Below the pieces are notes generated by a model. The model saw only the letters and a program-made list of their open reading frames with translations, did no database searches and had not been told where the DNA came from. Source: Svornostia sp051306365 (lineage in GTDB: Bacteria > Actinomycetota > Thermoleophilia > Solirubrobacterales > Solirubrobacteraceae). From it: a stretch of DNA of 64,000 nt. Shown here in pieces: positions 34,081 through 41,261 of the stretch. Each line of letters starts with the position of its first letter. Position 1 is the first letter of the stretch. The stretch is taken from contig JBPPNC010000105.1 of assembly GCA_051306365.1 (NCBI GenBank), positions 1 to 64,000 of the forward strand, read 5' to 3'. Both the position numbers and the translations under genes were made by a program.

Positions 34081-34974
34081 TTGGCCGGCCGCGACGTCAT
34101 CGGCGCCCTGGCGGATGCCGGCGCGCGCGTCGTGGTCACCGGGGCGAGCGGCTGGCTGGGGCGCGTCACGTGCGATGCGCTCGAGGCCGGCGGCGTGCCG
34201 TTCCACGCGTACGCCAGCCGCGCTCGCGACGGGCTCCGCGCGCTCAACGAGCTCGGTGCGCCCCCGGCCGGGGATGGACCGTTGCTGCTGCTGCACTACG
34301 CGTTCCTCACGAAAGACAAGGTCGAGGCGCTCGGCGCCGAGGCGTACATCGCTGCGAACATCGCCATCGCCAGCCGGGTGTTGGACTGGATCGCCACGGA
34401 GCGCCCCAGCGGAGTGTTCGTGGCGTCTTCGGGCGCGGCCGCGGCGGGCCTGGCGATCGAGCAGGACCCGTACGGCGCGCTCAAGCGTCTCGACGAGCTC
34501 GCCTTCGCCCAGGCTGCGCGTGAGGCCGGCGCGCGGCTTCGGATCGCGCGGGTCTACAACGTCGCCGGCAGACACATCACCACGCCTGAGCTCTACGCGC
34601 TGGGAGACCTCGTCGGCGCCGCCCTGCGCGGTGAGCCGCTGCGCATCCGGGCGCGCGGCGACGTCGTACGCTCCTACGTCGCGGTGGACGATCTTGTCCG
34701 GCTCGTCCTGGCGGAACTGACAACCCCCGGCCTGCCCGACCAGCTGACGTTCGACACGGCAGGTGCGACGGTGGAGGTCGGCGAGCTTGCAGAGGCGGTG
34801 CGGGCGGCGCTCGGCCGTGAAGATCTCCCCATCGAGCGTAAACGTGACCCAGCTGCACCGAAGAGCATCTACTTGGGCGATCCGGCGATCATGTCCGATC
34901 TCCTGCGCCGCCACGGCCTGACCCCGACCACACTCGACGAGCAGATTCGCGAGACCGCTGAGAGCCTTCGATGA
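34081..34974 (+). CDS. NAD-dependent nucleotide-sugar epimerase/reductase
   Basis: This extended SDR of about 297 residues has VVVTGASGWLGRVTCDAL (GxxGxxG), VASSGAAAAG in the catalytic Ser position, and YGALKRLDE (YxxxK). The C-terminal segment RSYVAVDDLVRL is shared by epimerases and 4-reductases. The TTG at 34081, one base after the previous stop, gives an intact Rossmann strand and is preferred; no ATG fits. It overlaps the GT2 gene by ATGA. Likely last step of the nucleotide-sugar pathway. Confidence 0.85.
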   Translation: MAGRDVIGALADAGARVVVTGASGWLGRVTCDALEAGGVPFHAYASRARDGLRALNELGAPPAGDGPLLLLHYAFLTKDKVEALGAEAYIAANIAIASRVLDWIATERPSGVFVASSGAAAAGLAIEQDPYGALKRLDELAFAQAAREAGARLRIARVYNVAGRHITTPELYALGDLVGAALRGEPLRIRARGDVVRSYVAVDDLVRLVLAELTTPGLPDQLTFDTAGATVEVGELAEAVRAALGREDLPIERKRDPAAPKSIYLGDPAIMSDLLRRHGLTPTTLDEQIRETAESLR

Positions 34975-35975
34975 ACCACGACGACCGCAAGCTCATCTCC
35001 ATCGTCATTCCTGCCTACAACGAGGAGGGCAACGTCGACGAGCTCGCACGCCGCCTCGCGGCGGTGTTTGAGGAGGAGCCGCAGTACGACTTCGAGGTCC
35101 TGTTGGTGGAGAACGGCTCCGAGGACGCCACGTACGATCGTGCACTCGCGGTGCACGCGCGTGATCCGCGATTCAAGGTGGTCCAGCTCGCGCGGAACTT
35201 CCGAATGGACGGCGGCCTGACGGCCGGCCTCGCCCACGCCCACGGCGACGCGTGTGTCCTCATGGCCGCCGACCTGCAAGACCCTCCGGAGCTGATCCAC
35301 GACTTCCTGCGCAAGTGGGAGGAGGGCTACGAGATCGTCTACCAGGTCGTCACCGAGCGCCAGGGCACCGGGCCGATCAGGACGCTCAACAGCAAGCTCT
35401 TCTATGTCCTGGCCAACCAGCTCACAGACGGCCGCATCCCCCGGAACGTGAGTGACTTCCGCCTCGCGGACCGGAGGGTCTACGAGACGATCAACACCAT
35501 GGAGGAGCGCAACCGCTTCGTGCGGGGCCTCTTCGCGTGGGTGGGCTTCCGGGCGGTCGGGGTCGAGTCTCCGCGCCACCCACGGGTCGCGGGGGCGTCC
35601 GGCGCGCACACCCTGAAGGTCCTGGATCTTGCGCTCAAGGGCATCTTCGCCCACTCCTACGTCCCGCTCAAGCTCATCACCATCAGCGGTGTGACGCTGT
35701 CGATCATGTCGTTCGTCGCGATCGTGCTGTTCGGTCTGAGCTTTTTCTTCATCGGCGTGCCGTTCGCCGGTTTTGGCACGATCGTCTGCCTCATCCTGCT
35801 GATGTTCGGACTCCTGTTCACGATGCTGGGGATCGTCGCCGAGTACGTGGGGCTGATCTACGAGGAGGTGAAGCAGCGGCCGAACTACGTCGTACGGACC
35901 ACTGCCGGCGTTGAAGACCGTCCTGCAGGGCGGCCGGCGGTCAGCAGTGCCGTGCAGGAGCCCGACGTTCCTTGA
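34971..35975 (+). CDS. GtrB/DPM1-like polyprenyl-phosphate glycosyltransferase
   Basis: This 334-residue GT2 enzyme has ISIVIPAYNEEGNVDEL, LLVENGSEDAT, a DxD-type MAADLQDPPELI and VSDFRLADRRV. Two C-terminal helices (about 230-255 and 265-290) end in EYVGLIYEEVKQRPNYVV, the standard ending of GtrB/ArnC/DPM1 proteins. It transfers a sugar from a nucleotide donor to undecaprenyl phosphate on the cytoplasmic face. As the eighth gene of the CDP-sugar operon it is the natural candidate to load the product sugar. Confidence 0.92.
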   Translation: MNHDDRKLISIVIPAYNEEGNVDELARRLAAVFEEEPQYDFEVLLVENGSEDATYDRALAVHARDPRFKVVQLARNFRMDGGLTAGLAHAHGDACVLMAADLQDPPELIHDFLRKWEEGYEIVYQVVTERQGTGPIRTLNSKLFYVLANQLTDGRIPRNVSDFRLADRRVYETINTMEERNRFVRGLFAWVGFRAVGVESPRHPRVAGASGAHTLKVLDLALKGIFAHSYVPLKLITISGVTLSIMSFVAIVLFGLSFFFIGVPFAGFGTIVCLILLMFGLLFTMLGIVAEYVGLIYEEVKQRPNYVVRTTAGVEDRPAGRPAVSSAVQEPDVP

Positions 35976-36385
35976 GCAAGCCTGAGCAGAGCCTGAAGCG
36001 ACAGGGCCTGCGCTTCGTCATCGTCGGCGCGGGCAACACGGTCTTCGGCTACGGATCGTTCGCGCTGCTCCAGCTGACGTTCGGCGACCAAGTGCACTAC
36101 ATGGTGCTGCTCGTCGTGGCGTGGATCGTCAACGTGCTCGAGGCCTACATCGCGTACCGCTTCCTGGTCTTCCGCGTTCGCGGGCACTTCTTCCGCGATC
36201 TCGCACGTTTCAGCCTCGTCTACGTCGGCGCGTTTGCGTTCAACCTCGTCGCCCTGCCCATCGCCGTCGGCGTGTTCGGTGTGCCGGTGCTGCTCGCCCA
36301 GCTCGGAGTGCTGGTGGTCACCGTGGCGGCCAGCTTATTCGCGCACCGCAGGTTCTCGTTCCGGCGCGCCGTGCCCGGCGCCTGA
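35972..36385 (+). CDS. gtrA: GtrA-family lipid-linked sugar flippase
   Basis: This 137-residue protein has four helices. The N-terminal FVIVGAGNTVFGYGSFALL, the central NVLEAYIAYRFLVFR and the C-terminal HRRFSFRR are GtrA (PF04138) hallmarks. GtrA proteins flip undecaprenyl-phosphate-linked single sugars to the outer face. The TTG start lies within a TTGA overlap with the GtrB-like gene. Together they form the first two parts of a Gtr-type triad; the third, a GT-C transferase, is probably a nearby membrane protein such as the one at 36394 or 39181. Confidence 0.92.
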   Translation: MSKPEQSLKRQGLRFVIVGAGNTVFGYGSFALLQLTFGDQVHYMVLLVVAWIVNVLEAYIAYRFLVFRVRGHFFRDLARFSLVYVGAFAFNLVALPIAVGVFGVPVLLAQLGVLVVTVAASLFAHRRFSFRRAVPGA

Positions 36386-36393
36386 TCCGGCCG

Positions 36394-37713
36394 CTAGGCA
36401 GGGACGGCGTCTGCGAGGTCGTCTGCTGCCTCCTGGGCCGGTCGCCGACGGGCACGCCAGTCCAGGAATGCGCTGACGAGGCATAGCGCGATGAGCACGA
36501 CGAGTACGAACCGGTTGTAGTACGTGGCGTCATTCATCCGGATGCGGGGGAGGCCCTTCAGCGCGATGAGCCACGCGAAGCAGGCGAGTATCGGCCAGCC
36601 AAGCCGGATGCGTGCGGCGTCGGCAAGGAACAGCGTGACGGGGATCAGCATGATTGGCCCGCGGTACTCGTTCGAGAACGGTGCGAGCAGGAGCGTTGCG
36701 GCGGCGATGACAGCAACCGTCTGCCAGAGCCGCGGGCGCAGCCAGAGGATCAACCCCCAGAGTGCCAGGCCCACGACGACCGCGACCGTCATGTAGGACT
36801 GCGCGAGGTCGCCGAAGACCGAGCCGCCGCCCTGCAGCGCGTCGGCCCGGATCAGCAGGGCCTTTGCGCTCGAGTTGTAGTTGAGGTTCGACGAGAGCGC
36901 CAGGTCGATGTTGTTCTGGACGATGCGCATCGCGTCGTAGCTGTCGCCGATGCTTCCGGGCATGAGCAGCAGCGGCAGATAGGTCATGGCGGCGGCGAGC
37001 ACCACGCACAGCGCGGCCTGCCAGAACTTCCGCTCGAGGAGAAAGAGGACCAGGAACAGGCCGGGATGCCCCTTCATGGCGATCGCCGCAGCGAGGAGGA
37101 TCGCGGCCCACACCCAGCGGTCAGCTGCCGCCAGGAGGATCGCGCCCCAGATGAGGAGGATCAGCACGCCCTCGATGTTCCCCCGATCGACGAGCATGAG
37201 CACGGGGCCGCAGAACAGTACGAGGACCACCGCCGTACGCGCGCGGGTGAGCTGAGGCAGGAAGCGCACCGTGTACCAGGTGAGCGTCAGCAGGCCGAAG
37301 ACGAGCAGCCCGAGGTACACCGGTGTCGCGACGCCGAGCGGCAGCAACTTCAACGGCAGGGCGATGACGTGGGCGAACGGCAGATACGGACTTGCCGGCA
37401 GGAGGTCCCCGTCGTTCGGGAGGTAGGGATTCGGGTCGCGCGCGCGGGCCCACATCTCGTAGAAGTCCGAGAACGTGTGGACGCCGAGGATCTTCGGCGA
37501 CGTCGGGAACTCCCCACCGAAATACCCCGTGTCGTACGGAGGGAAGGCGAAGAGCGGGACCGGGTGGCCCAGGTACAGCACATGGACGTACAGGAAGGTG
37601 AACGACGTCGCGAACGCCAGGAGGATGACGAGAGTCAGGATGTCGACGCGGCGCTCGCGGCGCTCGTCGTCGACCTGCCTGGCGTGCTGCGCGACGTCGG
37701 CTGTCTCAGCCAC
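36394..37713 (-). CDS. GT87 (DUF2029)-like polyprenyl-sugar-dependent glycosyltransferase
   Basis: This 439-residue protein has about 11 helices. DRGNIEGVLILLIW and IAMKGHPGLFLVLFLLERK match the RGQxN and KP segments of the DUF2029/GT87 family, exemplified by mycobacterial mannosyltransferases using polyprenyl-phosphate mannose. The first large loop, PYDTGYFGGEFPTS through DFYEMWARARDPNPYL, carries the candidate catalytic Asp. The GTG at 37713 overlaps the rfbH stop and is preferred to an upstream start that would overlap by 41 bases. It converges with gtrA at a distance of 8 bp. Confidence 0.85.
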   Translation of the reverse strand: MAETADVAQHARQVDDERRERRVDILTLVILLAFATSFTFLYVHVLYLGHPVPLFAFPPYDTGYFGGEFPTSPKILGVHTFSDFYEMWARARDPNPYLPNDGDLLPASPYLPFAHVIALPLKLLPLGVATPVYLGLLVFGLLTLTWYTVRFLPQLTRARTAVVLVLFCGPVLMLVDRGNIEGVLILLIWGAILLAAADRWVWAAILLAAAIAMKGHPGLFLVLFLLERKFWQAALCVVLAAAMTYLPLLLMPGSIGDSYDAMRIVQNNIDLALSSNLNYNSSAKALLIRADALQGGGSVFGDLAQSYMTVAVVVGLALWGLILWLRPRLWQTVAVIAAATLLLAPFSNEYRGPIMLIPVTLFLADAARIRLGWPILACFAWLIALKGLPRIRMNDATYYNRFVLVVLIALCLVSAFLDWRARRRPAQEAADDLADAVPA

Positions 37714-39103
37714 GACCCGAGGCGTCCGCGGGGCGCGTGCCACCACGGTGGAACGCGTTCTCGGCGATCTCGTGAAGCGTGTCGAGCATGTACTCGATGT
37801 GCTGGTCCTTCAGCGCGGGGTAGACACCGAGCCAGAAGACGTTCTCCATCACGAAGTCCGAGTTGCGGAGGTCGCCCACGACGCGATGCTCGATCCCGGC
37901 GTACGCCGGCTGACGTAGCAGATTGCCCGCGAACAGGAGTCGCGTGTGCACCTTGCGGTCGTTGAGGACCCGCACGATCTCGTTGCGGCTGATCGGCGCG
38001 CCTTCGCGCACCGCGATGGGAAAGCCGAACCACGAGGGGTCGCTGTGCTCGGTCGCCTCAGGCAGGATGAACAGCTCGTCAAGGTCGGCGAGGCCCTGCT
38101 TGAGCTTCGCGAAGTTCGCCTTGCGTGCTGCGACGAAGTCGTCGAGCTTGTCCAGCTGGGCGACGCCGACCGCGGCCTGCATGTCGGTGACCTTGAGGTT
38201 GAAGCCGATGTGCGAGTACGTGTACTTGTGGTCGTAGCCCTGTGGCAGCGAGCCGAACTGCTGGTCGAACCGCTTGCCGCACGTGTCCTCCTTGCCGGGC
38301 TCGCACCAGCAGTCGCGGCCCCAGTCGCGGAAGGACTCGGCGATGACCTTCATGCGCCCGCTGTTGCAGAGCACCGCCCCGCCTTCGCCCATCGTGATGT
38401 GGTGGGCGGGGAAGAAGCTCACGGTGGCGAATTCGCCGAACGACCCGACGTGCCGACCGTCGTAGGTGCTGCCGAGCGCGTCGCAGCAGTCCTCGACGAG
38501 CCACAGGTCGTGCTCGTCGCAGAAGGCGCGGATGGTCCGCAGGTCGAACGTGTTGCCCAGCGTGTGGGCGAGCATGACCGCCTTCGTCTTCTTGCTGAGC
38601 GCGTCCTCGAGGTGGGTGACGTCGATGTTGTACGTCGGGATGTCGACGTCGAGGAAGACGGGGACGGCCCCTTGCTGGATCAGGGGATTGACCGTCGTCG
38701 GGAAGCCGGTGGCAACGGTGATGAACTCGTCGCCCGGTTTCACGCGGCGCTCACCGAGCTGCGGTGAGGTCAGCGCCGACCCGGCGACGAGGTTCGCCGA
38801 CGACCCGCTGTTGACCAGGATCGTGTGACGGACCCCGAAGACCTCGCGGCCGAACCGCCGCTCGAAGGTGTGGGCGTAGCGGCCGGTCGTCAGCCAGAAG
38901 TCGAGCGACGAGTCGACGAGGCTGACGACCTCCTCCTCGTCGAAGACGCGTCCGGCGACCGGAACCGGCGTCTCTCCGGGCGTGAAGTCGCGGGCCGGGA
39001 AGGCTTCGGCGTGGTACTCGCGGGTGAGGCGGAGGATCCGCTCTCGCAGTTCGTCGGCACGCCGCGGAGCGGGCTGCGCGCCGTTGGTGTCACGTGAAGG
39101 CAC
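37706..39103 (-). CDS. rfbH: CDP-4-keto-6-deoxy-D-glucose 3-dehydrase (E1)
   Basis: This protein of about 465 residues has the DegT/DnrJ aminotransferase fold adapted to PMP-dependent dehydration at C3 of CDP-4-keto-6-deoxyglucose. Two diagnostic features are visible. The PLP-binding Lys is replaced by His in FFPAHHITMGEGGAV. The [2Fe-2S] ligands occur as Cys-x57-Cys-x1-Cys-x7-Cys (the DCC of VEDCCDALG, then CWCEPGKEDTC), exactly the E1 spacing. No E3 reductase gene is in the window. GTG 39103 is preferred over GTG 39133 because TAGACT stands 8 bases before it. The GT87-like gene overlaps its 3' end. Confidence 0.95.
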   Translation of the reverse strand: MPSRDTNGAQPAPRRADELRERILRLTREYHAEAFPARDFTPGETPVPVAGRVFDEEEVVSLVDSSLDFWLTTGRYAHTFERRFGREVFGVRHTILVNSGSSANLVAGSALTSPQLGERRVKPGDEFITVATGFPTTVNPLIQQGAVPVFLDVDIPTYNIDVTHLEDALSKKTKAVMLAHTLGNTFDLRTIRAFCDEHDLWLVEDCCDALGSTYDGRHVGSFGEFATVSFFPAHHITMGEGGAVLCNSGRMKVIAESFRDWGRDCWCEPGKEDTCGKRFDQQFGSLPQGYDHKYTYSHIGFNLKVTDMQAAVGVAQLDKLDDFVAARKANFAKLKQGLADLDELFILPEATEHSDPSWFGFPIAVREGAPISRNEIVRVLNDRKVHTRLLFAGNLLRQPAYAGIEHRVVGDLRNSDFVMENVFWLGVYPALKDQHIEYMLDTLHEIAENAFHRGGTRPADASGRG

Positions 39104-39111
39104 AGCGGCCG

Positions 39112-39117
39112 AGTCTA
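39112..39117 (-). promoter_or_regulatory. TAGACT -10-like box of rfbH
   Basis: On the minus strand TAGACT lies 8 bases before the GTG at 39103 and overlaps codons that a start at 39133 would use. Confidence 0.45.
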
Positions 39118-39167
39118 GACCAGCATTCGGCACCGGCGTGTCCCCGTGAGCCGGACGGGCCCTGCAC

Positions 39168-39173
39168 TAAGGT
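39168..39173 (+). promoter_or_regulatory. TAAGGT -10-like box
   Basis: TAAGGT lies 7 bases before the ATG at 39181, with no Shine-Dalgarno sequence between. Confidence 0.5.
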
Positions 39174-39180
39174 CACGCCG

Positions 39181-41232
39181 ATGCCGTTGATCAAACGACG
39201 CCTGCCGCTTGAACTGCTGGCGGTGGTCGGCCTCCAGGTCCTCCTGTTGTGGCCGCTCCTGACGACGCCCTACATGGGCGACGACGGGTTGAACGCATCG
39301 TTCTCCGGGGGAATGGCGACGACGCACCAGTCGTTCACGGAGTTGACGTGGAACGTCGCCGAGGGGTGGATCGTCCAGCAGGGACGGTGGTTCCCGGCGA
39401 GCTTCTACCTGGGCTACGGGCAGTTTGCCCTCGTGCACTCCATGGTCGGCTACAAGCTGCTGCTGCTGCTGTGGGTCGTGCTGTCGACGGTGTGCGTGAT
39501 GGCCCTCGTGCGCAGGCTCGGCGGCGGTCCGGCGGTGGCGGCCCTGGTGGCGATCGGCGCGACGCTCACCGTGCAGTTCCGCTTCTACAACGACCCGGTC
39601 ATCTCCTATACGGGCCTCATGCAGAGCGTGCTGGCGATGATGGCGCTGTCCGCCCTGCTCTTCGATGTCTGGCTTCGTGATCGAAGGTGGTGGGCGCTCG
39701 TCCTCAGCCTTGTCCTGATCGTGCTCGCCGCCTCGACGTACGAGTCTGCGCCGCTGCTCTGCGGCATGCATCTCGTCGTCGCGATCGCCGAGCGGCACAA
39801 CCTTCGACGGGGGATGCTCGCGTCGCTGCCGGCGCTGGCCACCGGCGCGGCGATGCTCGTGCTGTCGCTGGTACTGCGCGCTCGAGCGACTGCACCGAGC
39901 CCGGCCTATGAGGCGAACGCCGATCTCAGCGTATTCATCCCGGCGTTCGGCAAGCAGCTGCTGGGGACGCTCCCGCTGAGTTACGCCGCCTTCAATCCGG
40001 GCAGCGTCTTCCTCTTCCGGGGCGACGCCTTCGTGAAGTCCATGGGACCCGCTTCGATCATCGCCGGCGTGCTCGTGGCGCTGGTGGTCTTCTGGCTCGT
40101 GCGGGAGGCGTGGAACTGGTCCTTCACCGCGCCATGGACGCCCTGGCTCGCCATGGGGCTCGGCATCGTCCTGATCCTCGCTCCGGCGGCGCCCATCGCG
40201 CTGGCACGCCGGTACCAAGCCGAGCTGGTGCCCGGAATCAGCTACCTCCCCGTGTATCTCCAGGGCTTCGGCCTCGCGCTGGTGGCAGCGGGTCTTCTCG
40301 GTCTCCTGCGGCGCTCGCTCCGGCGCACCGGAGCGGTCATGGTCGTCGCGTCGGTGGTTCTGGCGCTCGGCGCCGGCAGTGTCGCAGCCGTCACCCATCG
40401 GGCCAACACGCTCGTCCGCGATGGGATGCAGCCCACACGCGACGTGCAGCTGAACCTGCGGCACGCCGTCGAGGCCGGCCTGTTTGCCGACGCGTCCAGC
40501 CCCCGGACTCTCGTCACGCTCGACGCCGCTCCCTACTGGCTGACGCCGGAGTTCGTTGCGACCTATCGGCCGGTCCTCTTCCCTGCGGGGGCTCGGGTCC
40601 CGGATCCCGGCGCGATTGATACGAAGGATGCCGCGGGTGACTGGTACGTGCAGCCGGGTCAGTTCGAGGCGTGGGCCGGGCCGATCGCCGGCGGTGCGCC
40701 GGCCAAGCTGTTTCTCGCCAAGGGGTCCGGTCATACCCGCGTCGCCCTCCTGGGTGGTGAGCGCCCGGGGGCCCTGGTCCACCCCGATCCCGAGGCCGAC
40801 CGTATGGTCACGCTGCCCCGTGGCGTGCTCGCGCACGACGTGGCCGTCGTGCCAGTGGCGGATGAGTCGGCTCCCACGCTCTATGGGTTCGCCGGTTGCA
40901 GCGGCCCGGACCCGGGGAGCCTGAATGTTCCGTGCGGACGGCTCGGCGCTGTCGCGGTCGTCAACCCCACCGGTGAGCCGCTTCGCGTCGACGTGCGCGC
41001 GACCGTCTCGACCAGTGGCCCGCGTCCCGCCGCAGTTCAGCTGAGCTGGCCCGATGGCACGCGGTCGCTGCGTGTGGGACTCACCGCCAAGCCGGTCAGC
41101 ATGTCCCTGAATTTGCCGGCGCGCGGTGCGACGGTCATCCGTGTGCAGACGAGCGCCCGTCCTGTCCCGGCGACCCTTGATCCGCGGAGGTGGTCCGTCG
41201 TCCTCGGCGGTGCGAGCGTGACCGCCGACTGA
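39181..41232 (+). CDS. Polytopic membrane protein, GT-C-like
   Basis: This 683-residue protein has about 10-11 helices in the first 420 residues and a soluble beta-rich tail. The first outside loop reads TTPYMGDDGLNASFSGGM; an acidic pair here is where GT-C transferases place the catalytic residue. ISYTGLMQSVLAMMAL and STYESAPLLCGMHL are within later helices. I do not know a named family. The start ATG at 39181 is supported by the TAAGGT box. It is a candidate transferase for a sugar supplied by the GtrA/GtrB pair. Confidence 0.75.
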   Translation: MPLIKRRLPLELLAVVGLQVLLLWPLLTTPYMGDDGLNASFSGGMATTHQSFTELTWNVAEGWIVQQGRWFPASFYLGYGQFALVHSMVGYKLLLLLWVVLSTVCVMALVRRLGGGPAVAALVAIGATLTVQFRFYNDPVISYTGLMQSVLAMMALSALLFDVWLRDRRWWALVLSLVLIVLAASTYESAPLLCGMHLVVAIAERHNLRRGMLASLPALATGAAMLVLSLVLRARATAPSPAYEANADLSVFIPAFGKQLLGTLPLSYAAFNPGSVFLFRGDAFVKSMGPASIIAGVLVALVVFWLVREAWNWSFTAPWTPWLAMGLGIVLILAPAAPIALARRYQAELVPGISYLPVYLQGFGLALVAAGLLGLLRRSLRRTGAVMVVASVVLALGAGSVAAVTHRANTLVRDGMQPTRDVQLNLRHAVEAGLFADASSPRTLVTLDAAPYWLTPEFVATYRPVLFPAGARVPDPGAIDTKDAAGDWYVQPGQFEAWAGPIAGGAPAKLFLAKGSGHTRVALLGGERPGALVHPDPEADRMVTLPRGVLAHDVAVVPVADESAPTLYGFAGCSGPDPGSLNVPCGRLGAVAVVNPTGEPLRVDVRATVSTSGPRPAAVQLSWPDGTRSLRVGLTAKPVSMSLNLPARGATVIRVQTSARPVPATLDPRRWSVVLGGASVTAD

Positions 41233-41248
41233 CGGACGCGCTACCGCG

Positions 41249-41254
41249 TACAGT
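41249..41254 (+). promoter_or_regulatory. TACAGT -10-like box
   Basis: TACAGT, a close match to actinobacterial -10 elements, lies 7 bases before the ATG at 41262. Confidence 0.5.
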
Positions 41255-41261
41255 GCGCGCC

